This document shows, in pieces, positions 49,766 through 60,681 of a stretch of 64,000 nucleotides of DNA; positions within the stretch are counted from its first letter, which is position 1; each line of letters opens with the position of its first letter. The DNA comes from Vibrio sp. CDRSL-10 TSBA (GTDB lineage Bacteria > Pseudomonadota > Gammaproteobacteria > Enterobacterales > Vibrionaceae). The DNA lies in contig CP155565.1 of the NCBI GenBank assembly GCA_039696685.1, positions 1,054,001 through 1,118,000 on the forward strand, written 5' to 3'. The notes under the pieces were generated by a model. It was not told the origin of the DNA and made no database searches. It saw only the letters and a list, made by a program, of their open reading frames with translations. Position numbers and translations under genes: made by a program.

Positions 49766-50920
49766 ATGTTGCTACCTCGTTCCTACCTAATCAGCATACT
49801 TTCTGCAGCGCTGCTGCTGCCATATCCGGCGCTTGCCGCGCCAATGGCTCAGTCAGACAGCGCCAATGAAAGTAATAGCGCGTCGGTTGACAATTATGCT
49901 TACACTGCCGATCTGATTCGAAATACCTTTGAAAGTCAGTTGTACACACTGCCCGCTTTTAAGGAAGGTCATTATGGCCTGAGAATGTATCGCCAGACGC
50001 TTGATGACAAATACGCCGCAGCGGTGTGGAGTGACATGGCCAGAGTGGCCAGTCAGCTCAATTATTTTGCGGCTGAAGTGAATACCCCCGAGCAAATTTA
50101 CCTCTATTCGCAACAAAAGCTGGCCAGCTATAGTAAAGACCCGTCGATTCGTTCCAAATTGCGTTACACAGTATCGAAACATACCCCGGAATATCTCTAC
50201 CTTGGCCTTGATTTACTCGGCAGCATGGCCAGGGCCAATGAATATGGCCTCAAACATCGCTCCGATCAGCTGTTCAGGAAGATCATCCGTCGCTACGACT
50301 TCAGCAACTATGCCACCAATCCGGAAATGATCCGGGCCTGGGCCGCTCAGCTGGCCAATCAGGTTTACTGGCTACGTCAATTAGGCGAACAAGATGTGGT
50401 CAATAAGTTTATTCAGGCGTTTCGCGCCACATACCCGGATAGTGAGGATGATGACCTGTCACCACAGCAATTTGAAAATAAATTGTATGGCATGACACAC
50501 ATTATCTTCGCCGATTCTGAATACTATCAACATCTGGTCAGTGAACAGCAGCATCAGTGGATATACGATTACCTGCGCGCCAATATCGATACCATATTGC
50601 AGCATGCCAAAGAAGATGTGATTGCCGAAGTGGGCATCAGTTTCTTACTCGCAGGGCTGGATGATGATCCGGTGGTCGAAAAGACCCGCCAGGCCATCGT
50701 TCAGGCAGTGAATAAAGAAGCGGGTATGGTGCCTTCCGTCAGAGGTGGCACCAACCTTGCCCGGGGTGAACACCGTAATGTGCTGGCGATTATGCTGCTC
50801 GACTGGCAGGGCGTACATGAAGTACCAACGTTCGCCCATCAGCCGGACATTTTTGCCGACTTGCCGTTTGGACTGGAACCGGCCAAGGTCGCTCCCAGCC
50901 CCACTCCGGCCATCCAATAA
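49766..50920 (+). CDS. secreted DUF3541-type protein
   Basis: 384 residues from ATG 49766. The signal peptide is SYLISILSAALLLPYPALAA. The mature part is helical, with ADLIRNTFESQLYTLPAFKE, KHTPEYLYLGLDLLGSM and MTHIIFADSEYYQHL. This corresponds to DUF3541 of vibrios (from memory). Function unknown; probably periplasmic. Confidence 0.7.
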   Translation: MLLPRSYLISILSAALLLPYPALAAPMAQSDSANESNSASVDNYAYTADLIRNTFESQLYTLPAFKEGHYGLRMYRQTLDDKYAAAVWSDMARVASQLNYFAAEVNTPEQIYLYSQQKLASYSKDPSIRSKLRYTVSKHTPEYLYLGLDLLGSMARANEYGLKHRSDQLFRKIIRRYDFSNYATNPEMIRAWAAQLANQVYWLRQLGEQDVVNKFIQAFRATYPDSEDDDLSPQQFENKLYGMTHIIFADSEYYQHLVSEQQHQWIYDYLRANIDTILQHAKEDVIAEVGISFLLAGLDDDPVVEKTRQAIVQAVNKEAGMVPSVRGGTNLARGEHRNVLAIMLLDWQGVHEVPTFAHQPDIFADLPFGLEPAKVAPSPTPAIQ

Positions 50921-50954
50921 AGCGCCCCAATAGAAAAGGAACAGAAGTAACGTC

Positions 50955-51872
50955 TCAGGCGGAATGCAGTTTGTGAGCGGTGGCCGCTTTCCACAGCATT
51001 GGTAAGACATTGGTCATCATGGTCGCGACAACAATCAGCAGCAGTCCGAGGTTCTGAACCGGGCTGTACTGCACATCGAAAAACACCACCTGCAACACCG
51101 CTGAGAACAGCAGATTCGTAAAAATCAGCGGTGCCAACTGAGAACCGGACTCAGCCAGTCGATACGCCTTGGAACGAAAGATCTGCGTATTAATCACCAA
51201 CAGGGAAACCGCGAGCAACGAACCGGCAATCACCAAGACTTGCGGGTTAAAGGTCAATTGGGCCGCAGCTTGCCATGGCACCAAGGCGAGCATCGGCAAC
51301 AAAACAATCGAGGCGATACCCAGGCTCCACAGATTGATATCGACCGAGCGCATGTTACTTTTCGATACCCGATACAGACACAGCTGAGACGCCGCGTTAA
51401 GCACTCCAGCCAACAGGCCTGACATCAACTCCGGACGCCACTCGACATGTCCGACACTGCCGGACAACATCACCACGCCAGTAAACGTACTGACTAACCC
51501 AGCCAACGTCGTCCAGGGCATGCGAACACCAAAAAAGAGTTTTTCTAACAACGGAATGAACAGCGGTCCGGTACTGAACAACACCACACTTTCAACCAGC
51601 GTTAAATGTTGCAGCGAATAGATGAAACAGAGCTGACACGCAGCCAGGCACAATGCCCGCATCGCCAGCGGCTTGTACATATTGCGCGTTGGCATACGCA
51701 ATTGAGTCAACGCCAGAAACACCAGCAAAATCAGTGACGGAATGGCAAAACGCAGCACACTCAGCAGACTGAGTGGTAATACAGTGGTCAGGTACTTGGT
51801 CAGTAAACCTGTGATGGACAGGCTGGCGGTTGACGACAGCATAAACACCACAGGTAATAATTTGTTGGGCAT
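50955..51872 (-). CDS. EamA/DMT-family permease
   Basis: 305 residues from ATG 51872, which has the ribosome site AAGGAGAA. Ten helices: LLPVVFMLSSTASLSITGLL at the start and FTNLLFSAVLQVVFFDVQYS near the end. Divergent from the LysR gene at 51965, its probable regulator. Substrate unknown. Confidence 0.85.
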   Translation of the reverse strand: MPNKLLPVVFMLSSTASLSITGLLTKYLTTVLPLSLLSVLRFAIPSLILLVFLALTQLRMPTRNMYKPLAMRALCLAACQLCFIYSLQHLTLVESVVLFSTGPLFIPLLEKLFFGVRMPWTTLAGLVSTFTGVVMLSGSVGHVEWRPELMSGLLAGVLNAASQLCLYRVSKSNMRSVDINLWSLGIASIVLLPMLALVPWQAAAQLTFNPQVLVIAGSLLAVSLLVINTQIFRSKAYRLAESGSQLAPLIFTNLLFSAVLQVVFFDVQYSPVQNLGLLLIVVATMMTNVLPMLWKAATAHKLHSA

Positions 51873-51964
51873 GGAATTCTCCTTCATCTGGCGCTTATAT
51901 TACGTCAGTGACAGCGGAAAAAATAACGAGTAATATTGACCAAACCTGTTAGAAAAACTTACAT

Positions 51965-52861
51965 ATGCGAAAACTACTGCCTCTTAAATCCCTGTACTCA
52001 TTCATCGCTGTGGCCGAAACCGGCAGCATGACTGAAGCGGCACAGGTACTCAATGTCAGTCACTCAGCAGTAAGCCAGGCGATTAAGTCACTTGAAAGTC
52101 AGCTCAATCAGCCGCTGTTTAACCGGATCGGACGCAGTGTGGCCCTCAATAGTGCCGGTAAAAAATATTACCGCCAGATCGCCCCGGCACTGGAACAGAT
52201 TGTCGATGCAACCGAATCCATGCTGGTAAGCAATACCCCAAACCGCCTCACTCTCAACATGATTAACTCTCTGGCGTTGCATTGGTGGATCCCGCGCGTA
52301 CCTAAATTCCAGCAATTTGCGCCGGAAATTGATATCCGCATCTCGACCCTGACCGGTGTCTTTTCACTTGAAGCCGAAGGCGTTGATGTGGCGTTGATCC
52401 ACGGTATCAAAGAGGAATGGCAGGACTATTATTGTGAAAAACTGGCTGATGACGAACTCAGTCTGGTCGCACATCCGGAGTTAATTCAGGCACTGGCCGA
52501 CACCAGCACAGAGTCGGTCATTCGGCATTACCCGGCCATTTTTGCCGCCAACACCCGGCGTCAGGATGACTGGAAAATATGGTGCAATGCCAACCAGGTC
52601 TCACTGCCCAAACAGCATAAAAACCTGACGTTTACCACCTCCGCTCAGGCTGTACAGGCGACGATGCGCAAACTGGGTGTGTTTGTTACCCATCGCCAGT
52701 TTGTGCGCGAAGAGATCGAGCATGGTCTGCTGACTGAAATCGGCCAGGTTACCGTGCATCCGAAGCAGGGGTTTTATTTTGCCTGCCAGAGAGACAAACT
52801 GACTCTTGAAAGCGTCATGTTACTGCGCACCTGGCTGACACAGGAATTTTCACAGGCCTAG
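51965..52861 (+). CDS. LysR-family regulator (GcvA/AmpR-like)
   Basis: 298 residues, intact: LPLKSLYSFIAVAETGSMTE then AAQVLNVSHSAVSQAIKSLE, then the sensor domain with RISTLTGVFSLEAEGVDVAL. The first part matches the GcvA-type subset. Divergent from the EamA permease with 92 bases between. Confidence 0.87.
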   Translation: MRKLLPLKSLYSFIAVAETGSMTEAAQVLNVSHSAVSQAIKSLESQLNQPLFNRIGRSVALNSAGKKYYRQIAPALEQIVDATESMLVSNTPNRLTLNMINSLALHWWIPRVPKFQQFAPEIDIRISTLTGVFSLEAEGVDVALIHGIKEEWQDYYCEKLADDELSLVAHPELIQALADTSTESVIRHYPAIFAANTRRQDDWKIWCNANQVSLPKQHKNLTFTTSAQAVQATMRKLGVFVTHRQFVREEIEHGLLTEIGQVTVHPKQGFYFACQRDKLTLESVMLLRTWLTQEFSQA

Positions 52862-53113
52862 CGAGTTCACAGGTGTAGTAAGTTCACAGGCGTAGTAAGA
52901 TTGGATTAAAGTCCGGCACAATTCGTGCTCAGCCAAATCAGGTATCAGCGCCGGGCATCCCCTTCCCTTAATATCTTTATTCCTAGACGTAAATATCCCT
53001 AATTGTTCAAAGGTTGAATTAAGTCACATCCTTTTTTTCATACCTTGCTTCAGACAAAAAAATCTAATCTAGACTTTAATCGAGCGGGTTTACAACATAA
53101 GGATATGATACCC

Positions 53114-54302
53114 ATGGGTAATCTGGTCGGGAGTCGACTCAGAGAGATGGCAGAACTGGGCCAGATACGTAAACAACAAATTGTGCAGATAAGTTTCTCT
53201 GCTTACAGTACTCGTGCTGGTGCTGTATACAGTGCTCGACGCTGCAAATGAAAGTTGGTGGTATCTGGGCTTTAACATTGTCTGTTCGCTCCTTGTCGGT
53301 AGCAGTCTGCTCTATTCTCGCAAACACTCTTTTAGTCTGGCTGGCTATGTGCTCACTGCGGTACTTCTGGCCCAGGCGGTAATGCTTTTTTCGATGGGAG
53401 AACTCCACCCCAACCGACTTTTCTGGCTGTACCCGATCATCGCCACGATCATTTTCATCAACCGCTTCCCTGTTGGCCTGCTGCTCAGTGGCGGATTTTG
53501 CCTGTTAAGCACTCTGGCCATCTATAGCCGTCATCCCGGCCTTGGCGGAGAAGCGATGGCTGCCGATCGCTTGATCATCAGTCTGCTGGTGCTAAGCATT
53601 ATCTGTAATATTTGCGCCTACTTATACACTCAGGCGGCAGAATATATTCAGTCACTTTATCAGGAAGGGCTGGAAGATATGGCCTACACCGATCGCCTGA
53701 CCGGCCTGGCGAATCGCTGGAGTTTTGAGAACTGGGCTAAAGGCAAACTGGAGCAACAAATAGACCAGAAGTCACTGACGGCTCTGGTATTTATTGATAT
53801 CGATAACTTCAAAACAATTAATGACAGTTATGGTCATCAGATAGGCGACCAGGTGTTGAAACACTTTGCTCAACGCCTGAAAAATAACGTCCGACACCGC
53901 GATCGGGGGACAGAACAGGACGACTATTCCATTGCGCGCTTTGCCGGCGATGAGTTTGTCATCCTGCTTTATGGGGTAAAGAATAAAATCGATCTCGACC
54001 ATATACTTGAGCGTATCAGCCACCTTTTTCATGACAAACTACAAGAAGAGAACCGCACCTTGTTTAAACAGCTCACCGTCAGTGCCGGTGCCGCGCTGTT
54101 TCCGCACGACGCCAATACCCTGGAAGAGTTGACCCGCTGCGCAGATAAGGCGATGTATGCCGCCAAGCATCATGGCAAGAATCAGTATTGCTATTACCAT
54201 ACATTATCTGAAACGCATTCTCTCGAAGGCGCGATAACTCACAACACAGTCACACCTCTGCGCGCGGTCAGGCAGACATGTACATCAACCACAAGCCAGT
54301 GA
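53114..54302 (+). CDS. membrane diguanylate cyclase with AGDEF site, VCA0965-like (apparent frameshift)
   Basis: Start ATG 53114 (53105 also possible, after AAGGAT). Deleting one T from GTTTC 53193-53197 joins QQIVQISSLLTVLVLVLYTV and gives 395 residues: about six helices (MASE-like) to residue 185, then GGDEF with MAYTDRLTGLANRWSFENWA, FIDIDNFKTINDSYGH and the active site ARFAGDEFVILLYG. The first Gly is Ala. V. cholerae VCA0965 has the same AGDEF site and was reported to be active. No I-site Arg-x-x-Asp. Confidence 0.89.
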
Positions 54303-54562
54303 TAGCAAACACCACCAGCCAGATAGCATAACGGGCCGTATTAGGTTTATCAGGTTTGGGCTTGATCACCGGGCGCATCGCGACTCGCCTGGCTCTGCGG
54401 GCAACTTCCACGATCGAGGGTTCTTCAAGCTGTCTCTGCTCTTCTCGCTTTTGTTCCGCATGATTCGCCGCACGGGTAAAACGTTGCAGTTGATCCAGCG
54501 TTAAGTCTTTGTCCGGGTCATAACGCGGGTTTCTGATCAGTATGTTTGGGAAGTACAGCCAT
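54268..54562 (-). CDS. small tail-anchored hypothetical protein (apparent frameshift)
   Basis: As read the frame begins at 54576 (MRRSLWLYFP) without family logic. Deleting one base from GTTTC 54529-54533 (plus strand) moves the start to ATG 54562, which sits five bases after a perfect GAGGAGG. The protein MAVLPKHTDQNPRYDPDKDL... ends with a membrane helix (YAIWLVVFAITGLWLMYM), 97 residues. Its 3' end overlaps the converging cyclase by 35 bases. Function unknown. Confidence 0.65.
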
Positions 54563-54944
54563 AGTGACCTCCTCACTATTCTCTATCTCGTTGGTCGTCA
54601 TCCACTGATTTTGTTACAGCATATTATTTCAAACTAAGTCCAAATCATTGACCAAAAATAACTGCGCTATAACACGTGATGACACGCAAAACATCAATCA
54701 CAAGCATTACGGGCTTTCAGGGCTTAGTGCCTCGCCAAACAGCCGCGTTAATCAAATCTATTCTTGTGGGTAAAACCTATTCTTGTGCTTAAAAAACCGC
54801 TGATTTAAGTATAGTTGAGAGATAAAAATCCGCATCATTCACAAGGTTGTTCAAATATCTTGAATGACTGCCTCAACTGTAACGGCTCCTCTTTCTAGTG
54901 CACTGCACTACAATTGCGCCATGTTCTACCAACGGAGAAGAACC

Positions 54945-55793
54945 ATGAGCAAAGCAAGAGCCATTCGACAGTTGATCCCTGCACAAGCCACCTCAGACGG
55001 TGACGGCGTTAAAATTCGTCGTGTTGCAGGATTTAACAACGCGAGTTTCTCTCCATTTTTGATGGTAGATGAATTGAAATCCGATGACCGCGCCGATTAT
55101 GTCGGTGGTTTTCCACCTCATCCGCATCGTGGTATCGAAACCCTGACTTATATGATGCGGGGACACTTTCAGCATCGTGACCATATGGGCAATGTCGGCG
55201 AGCTTCGCAGTGGCGGCGCACAATGGATGGCGGCTGGACGCGGTGTGATTCACAGCGAAATGCCGATTATGGAAGACGGCGATCTGCACGGTTTCCAGAT
55301 TTGGATTAACCAACCGGCTCGCGACAAGATGATCCCGGCTCGCTACCATGATTTTCAGCCGGAAAGCATCACTGAACATAGTACAGAGACACTGGGCTTA
55401 CTGCGCGTATTAGCCGGGGATATCAATGCCAATGGTGACCAATTGCAGGGGCCGCTGACACAAACCGGTGTACCAGCAACCGTCGCAGACTGGCGTGCAG
55501 GTACAGGCCAGTCACTGGCCATGCGTACCATTGAGACCTACAACATGATGGTGTACGTCTACCAAGGGGCGATTAATATTGATGGTCATCTGGTCAAGCA
55601 AGGTGAGATGGCGATGTTAACGCATGGCGATCACGCAGAATTGGCTGCCCTGCAATCCAGCGGCGCACTGATTTTTTACGGTGAGCCGATTCATGAGCCA
55701 GTGGTCCATTACGGTCCGTTCGTCATGAACAGCATCGATGAAATTGAGCAGGCGATTAACGATTACAACAGCGGTATTTTTGAGACGTATTAA
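54945..55793 (+). CDS. pirin-family protein
   Basis: 282 residues from ATG 54945 (ACGGAGAAG precedes it). The cupin metal-binding cluster is in PPHPHRGIETLTYMMRG and FQHRDHMGN, with RGVIHSEMP. Bacterial pirins have quercetinase or regulatory roles. The C-terminal part FYGEPIHEPVVHYGPFVMNS is complete. Confidence 0.92.
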   Translation: MSKARAIRQLIPAQATSDGDGVKIRRVAGFNNASFSPFLMVDELKSDDRADYVGGFPPHPHRGIETLTYMMRGHFQHRDHMGNVGELRSGGAQWMAAGRGVIHSEMPIMEDGDLHGFQIWINQPARDKMIPARYHDFQPESITEHSTETLGLLRVLAGDINANGDQLQGPLTQTGVPATVADWRAGTGQSLAMRTIETYNMMVYVYQGAINIDGHLVKQGEMAMLTHGDHAELAALQSSGALIFYGEPIHEPVVHYGPFVMNSIDEIEQAINDYNSGIFETY

Positions 55794-55948
55794 TCGAAAC
55801 ATCAATCAACCCAGATGTTGATTGACCAAAGAAGTGCTTAAAAGCGTAAGTGATTAACTGATTTCCTGATTGACTGTTTTGCCGAGCCTACATGGTCTCA
55901 GCTCTCGACACAAAAAGTGAATATCCACTGCCATTCCTTTTTGTTTTT

Positions 55949-55977
55949 GCCACACTCATTACGAGTGTGGCATTTTT
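55949..55977 (+). terminator. strong rho-independent terminator after pirin
   Basis: GCCACACTC, five-base loop, GAGTGTGGC then ATTTTTATT. A short open frame crossing this hairpin (55892-56143) is therefore rejected. Confidence 0.88.
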
Positions 55978-56086
55978 ATTGGCGCTCACTTCTGTGCCAA
56001 AACGGAGCCGTCACGACAAACAGGACACGCCAATTGATGGCCAGCGGGCAGAATCTGCAAAGCTCGGCCCAACCACCAACTACTTA

Positions 56087-56369
56087 TTACAGGTATTCAC
56101 ACAAGTAAGCGGTAGTTGTTGCCACTTTTACATCAAACGATGAATCACCTTCAACATCGAACGCTTCGCCTGCGTTAAAGGTCTGCCAGTCTGCATCAGT
56201 GGTACGTTTAATAGTCAGCGCACCGCTCACTACTGTCATGCGTTTCCGGCGCACCTGTGCCGAACGTGTACTCACCGACAGACATCACACCCACACTGAT
56301 GGTGTTTGATTCCTGCTGAAAAGCCAGAGATTTTACATTCCCGTCGAAATAGGTGTTTTCCTTAATCAT
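56087..56369 (-). CDS. ppnP: pyrimidine/purine nucleoside phosphorylase PpnP (apparent frameshift)
   Basis: From ATG 56369: NTYFDGNVKSLAFQQES and ISVGVMSVGEYTFGTG. Deleting one base from GTTTC 56242-56246 (plus strand) restores GAPERMTVVSGALTIKRTTD and the C-terminal cupin end VKVATTTAYLCEYL, 93 residues, the size of E. coli PpnP (DUF1255). It cleaves nucleosides with phosphate. Confidence 0.92.
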
Positions 56370-56704
56370 TTTTCTTCCTTGTCAAAGTGTATTCATCACT
56401 AACCTGTGTTAGCTGACTGTTTTTAACCTAAGTTTGACCATTACACAAGATGTAAACCATGCTTTATAACAGCCGACTGCCATCACTACCGCATAAAACA
56501 GGCTGCGGCAGATCAGTTAACCTCAGGTATGCAAATAAGTTAGCCAGGGGTATTAAGCAATTACGGCATTTCATAGCCGACAATTTGGAATAAGGATCAT
56601 TCTTTGATGCGAGGAGTTTGCTCTGCGGCAGCCACTCAGACACTCTATCTCACATCGAATTTAAGGATATTTCTTCAAACAGAGTCAGCACGGGAGCAAA
56701 CAGC
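56370..56704. other. intergenic region, nothing certain
   Basis: About 335 bases between ppnP and the DUF2850 gene. The long open frame beginning at TTG 56618 has no good start before GTG 56705. No repeat or hairpin stood out. Confidence 0.4.
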
Positions 56705-57193
56705 GTGGCGACAGGTAATCAAGGAAATCGAGCGGAAAACAGCCCTGCCGGGCCGCGCTTTGGCAGTATAGCCACCAAAGCGCTTTTCTGGCTCGGACTG
56801 TGTGCCATGGCCGGTGGATTTGCCGCCCTGATCCTGGTCAGTTACCGTGATTATGTCGACCAAAGCCACGTTTACGGCACCTGGATCGAAATTGGTACGC
56901 CCGCCTATCAGACTGATGTTCTGACCCTCAGCGATCAGGGCGTATTCCGCAACGGTCGCATGGTCAGCACCCAATTTGAATTTGACGGTAAAACCATCTC
57001 CGTCAAAACCGGCGGTGGTATCAGCCTTTATCAGATGGCTGGAACCCCTAACTCGCCACAGCTCAAGCGTCTCGAACCCGAACTGCCTGCGCAACGCTTT
57101 ATCAAACAAGGCTATGAACATACCGTCAGCGATGATCAGGTCGGCGGTCAGGTGCGTCGTGCCGCGCTGTCCGACCATTTTAGTGAAGAGTGA
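56705..57193 (+). CDS. DUF2850-type membrane-anchored protein
   Basis: 162 residues with GTG 56705 after GGGAG. One membrane helix (ATKALFWLGLCAMAGGFAAL) is followed by a beta-rich domain with YGTWIEIGTPAYQTDVLTLS and DQGVFRNGRMVSTQFEFDG, the DUF2850 signature of vibrios (from memory). Function unknown. Convergent with ktrB. Confidence 0.7.
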   Translation: MATGNQGNRAENSPAGPRFGSIATKALFWLGLCAMAGGFAALILVSYRDYVDQSHVYGTWIEIGTPAYQTDVLTLSDQGVFRNGRMVSTQFEFDGKTISVKTGGGISLYQMAGTPNSPQLKRLEPELPAQRFIKQGYEHTVSDDQVGGQVRRAALSDHFSEE

Positions 57194-57232
57194 AACAGAG
57201 CAGGCATTCCCACCTCCAGGTGTAAACAGAGC

Positions 57233-58601
57233 TTAACCCGTCAGCACGTCGTCTTCGGGATACTTAAGCAGACTTGCCTGCGGACGAGCCAGCATATAAG
57301 CCAGCGTCAGCGGACCAATACGGCCGATGATCATCACCACAATCAGGATGTATTTACCCGGCTCGGATAAATGAGCGCTCAATCCGGCGCTGAGCCCCAC
57401 TGTCGCAAATGCAGATATTGTCTCAAACAGCACCTGTTCAAAACTGGCTTGCTCTGTCAGCATGAGTAGAAACATCGCCACCGTCAGCAAAGCCCCGCTG
57501 ACAACAATGATGGCGAGCGATTTAGTCACCGTTGGCCAGTTCACGGTACGCTGAAACATCACCACGTGTTTCTTCTGGCGCAAGAATGCCCAGGTCGCTG
57601 CCACCGCCACGGCAAACGTCGAGACTTTTATCCCGCCACCGGTTGACGTAGAAACCGGCACCAATCAACATCAGCATGATCATAATCAACATCGCAGGCT
57701 GAGTGAGCTGCGTCACATCGATACTATTAAATCCGGCAGTGCGCGCCGTAGCAGACTGAAAAAAGGCTGCCAGCCATTGCTGCCAGACCGGCAAAGCTTG
57801 CATTGTCGCAGGGTTATTATGCTCCAGCAGCCAGAACAGTACCGTCCCGGCCAACAGTAAAAACGCAGTTGCTGCCAGCATGATCTGGGTATGCAGGCTA
57901 AAGCAACGCCAGCCGTGGCGCCGATGCATCCACAAATCGCCGACGACAGTGAATCCCAGCCCGCCGAAAATAAACAGTCCTGCCAGTGTCAGCAACAGCA
58001 TCGGCTCACCGGAATAAGCACTCATACTGTCTGAAAACAGCGAGAAACCAGCGTTATTAAACGCCGATACAGCGTGAAATAACGCATAGAACATGCCCTC
58101 TGCCCAGCCCATTTTCGGCACCCAATACCAGCACAGCAGCAGCCATCCGATACTTTCGGCAATCAGGGCAAAAATAATAATTCGCTTGACCAGATGCTGC
58201 AGGTTGACGGAGCGATCCTGTCCGAGCGCTTCTTTAGCAATCGCCTGTTGTTTGAGGCTCAGTCGCACCCCGAACAGATAAAGCAATACGGCTGACAATG
58301 TCATTTGCCCCAAACCGCCAATCTGCATCAGCAACATCAACAAAATCTTGCCTTCCAGAGTAAAATGAGAGCCGGTATCGACCACACCAAGACCGGTCAC
58401 GCTGATCGCGGAAGTCGCGGTAAACAGAGCATCGGTAAAGCTAAGGCCGGTTTTAGAAAACACCGGTAGCGTCAGCAACACGGCCGCCGGCACTAACACC
58501 GAAAGAAAGCTGAGCAGAATGATTTTCGGCTCCGAGCCCTGACGCCGTTTTTTGTCCTGATCCGGGGTATAAAATATCCCGCTGCGTTCATGCTGTATCA
58601 T
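57233..58601 (-). CDS. ktrB: KtrB-type potassium/sodium channel subunit (apparent frameshift)
   Basis: TrkH/KtrB channel: ISVTGLGVVDTGSHFTLEG, HAVSAFNNAGFSLFSDS and FFQSATARTAGFNSIDVT are pore-filter segments. Deleting one base from GAAAC 57651-57655 (plus strand) restores LMLIGAGSTSTGGGIKVSTF, the fourth filter, and gives 455 residues. Without the correction the channel would lose a pore-forming segment. It is coupled to ktrA (ATGA overlap). Confidence 0.92.
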
Positions 58602-59261
58602 AAGTTCTGCAACTGCTTAGTCAGGGTCTGCTGCGGGCCGACCACAATCAACATATCGCCGATTTCCAGCACAGTATCCAGTGAAGGAGAGCTAGTCACT
58701 TCCGGTCCGCGTTTAAATCCCAGCACCTGAATGCCTTTTTGATGATAAACCGGCATATCACCGATGCTTTTACCCATCATCTGAGAGCCAATGACCACCT
58801 CGGTCAGGGCGAGCCCGCTGCCGAGTTCGATAAACTCGAGAAACCCGGCGATCCAGCATCTTACGCGCAACCCTGATGCCCATGTCCCGTTCAGGCATAA
58901 TCACGTGATCGGCACCGACTTTGTGCAGTATTTTGACGTGATACTTATCGTTCGCCTTCACCCACACCGATTTGGCACCGGATTCTTTGACCACTAAAGT
59001 AGTCAGAATTGAGGCATTGATATCTTCGCCAATCGCAATCAGCACCATGTCATACTCTTTCAGCTTGAGTTCAAACACTGTCTCTTCGAGGGTGCAGTTG
59101 GCAACAATGGCCTGGGTGGCAAAATTGAGCGCCATTTTGACCTTGTCTTCATCAATATCCACCGCCAGTACCTGAGCGCCCGCTTCCATCAACTCCTCAC
59201 ACACCGACAAACCAAATTGCCCCAGACCTATCACTGCAAACTGCTTATCACGAATCTTCAT
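58598..59261 (-). CDS. ktrA: KtrA-type gating subunit (RCK) (apparent frameshift)
   Basis: 220 residues from ATG 59261. The Rossmann NAD/ATP-binding motif FAVIGLGQFGLSVCEELMEA is at the front, and RCK_C follows with QKGIQVLGFKRGPEVTSSPS. Deleting one base from GAAAC 58840-58844 (plus strand) joins RKMLDRRVLEFIELGSGLAL. Ring of KtrA subunits gates KtrB. Its stop overlaps the ktrB start as ATGA. Confidence 0.92.
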
Positions 59262-59482
59262 TCTTCTACCTTGTGCCAATCCGACGTCATGCAGAGTTTT
59301 CTTTCTGCCAGAAATAGAGAGTGCTAAAACGCTAAATTGTTCATTTTACATACCAAAGTTATATACCAATCCTGAGCACAACAACAATGTCCGCCGCATG
59401 TCATGTATAGAGAATAGCGAGCTTTTCTGGTAGTTTGTGCGGCAAAACTTTTCCTTTCACTTTTACTCACACAAGCACTCTC

Positions 59483-60601
59483 ATGAGCATTGACGAACTA
59501 ATCCTGCGCTTTGAACAATCCCCTTACCTGAAAGACTGGGACAACAGCGTACTCCTGATCACTCTGGCCAGTTTTCTGGCTTGGGGGATATGGCGCCTGG
59601 CCTACCGCTACCTGTTTAACCTGACCGAGAAAACCCGGATTCACTGGGATGATCTGCTGCTGCACGCACTGAAAACTCCCATCAGTACCCTGATCTGGTG
59701 CTGGCCCGGCACGATTTCGCTCGGACTGCTGCTGGATGACCACTTCCAGACCAAATTCAACTGGCTGCAAAACAGCAAGAAGCTGATGCTGATTGCCATT
59801 TTTGTCTGGATTCTGTTGCGCCTGGTCAGTGAAGTCGAACGTCACTTGCTGCTGCAACGGGTCCATGATGAAACGACAGTGCAAGCGGTATCGAAAGTGG
59901 TGCGATTACTGTTTATCATGACCGGATTGTTGTCGATCATGCAGGCATTCGGCCTAAGTCTCAAAGGACTGCTGACCTTTGGTGGCGTGGGCGGCCTGGT
60001 GGTGGGTCTGGCGGCCAAAGACCTGCTGTCAAACTTCTTTGGCGGACTGATGATCTATTTTGACCGTCCGTTTAAAGTCGGCGACTGGATCCGCTCTCCG
60101 GATCGCCAGATTGAAGGTACCGTGGAGCGCATCGGCTGGCGCATGACCATTATCCGTACCTTTGATAAGCGTCCCTTGTATGTGCCTAACTCGGTGTTCA
60201 GCAACATCGTAGTAGAGAACCCGTCCCGGATGCTCAACCGCCGCATTCATGAGACCATAGGGCTACGTTATCAGGATGCCGACAAAATAGAACGCGTCAT
60301 CAACGATGTGCGTGAAATGCTGAAAAATCACCCGGATATCGATGCAGATCAGACCCTGATCGTCAATTTCAATAGCTTTGGGGCTTCCTCGCTGGATTTC
60401 TTTATTTATACCTTTACCAAAACCATCAACTGGATTCGCTTCCATGAAGTTAAGCAGGATGTGCTGTTGAAGGTAATGGCAATTGTGCGCCAGCACGGTG
60501 CCGATGTGGCCTTCCCGACCCGTACCCTGATGATTGATCCCGGCAGTCCGTCGCCACAACCCGACAAGGTATTGAGTGATTCGGTAGAAGATCCACGTTA
60601 A
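59483..60601 (+). CDS. MscS-family mechanosensitive channel protein
   Basis: 372 residues from ATG 59483: four membrane segments, then the pore helix and vestibule TFGGVGGLVVGLAAKDLLSN and YFDRPFKVGDWIRSPDRQIE. The C-terminal domain is FNSFGASSLDFFIYTFTKTI. Size and layout match the YbdG/YnaI-like MscS group. The divergent ktrAB genes fit a common role in osmotic balance. Confidence 0.9.
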   Translation: MSIDELILRFEQSPYLKDWDNSVLLITLASFLAWGIWRLAYRYLFNLTEKTRIHWDDLLLHALKTPISTLIWCWPGTISLGLLLDDHFQTKFNWLQNSKKLMLIAIFVWILLRLVSEVERHLLLQRVHDETTVQAVSKVVRLLFIMTGLLSIMQAFGLSLKGLLTFGGVGGLVVGLAAKDLLSNFFGGLMIYFDRPFKVGDWIRSPDRQIEGTVERIGWRMTIIRTFDKRPLYVPNSVFSNIVVENPSRMLNRRIHETIGLRYQDADKIERVINDVREMLKNHPDIDADQTLIVNFNSFGASSLDFFIYTFTKTINWIRFHEVKQDVLLKVMAIVRQHGADVAFPTRTLMIDPGSPSPQPDKVLSDSVEDPR

Positions 60602-60634
60602 ACCTGAGTCGGCCTTGCCAGTATGCAGGTAAAA

Positions 60635-60661
60635 AAAATCGCCCCGGACAGGGGCGATTTT
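60635..60661. terminator. bidirectional terminator between the MscS gene and the Lon-like gene
   Basis: AAAATCGCCCC and GGGGCGATTTT form an 11-bp stem with a five-base loop, preceded by an A tract. Confidence 0.92.
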
Positions 60662-60681
60662 GCCATTACATTAAAATGTGA

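Noticed and set aside
55892-56143. An 83-residue open frame after pirin
   Set aside because: It runs through a strong terminator hairpin at 55949-55977 and overlaps ppnP.
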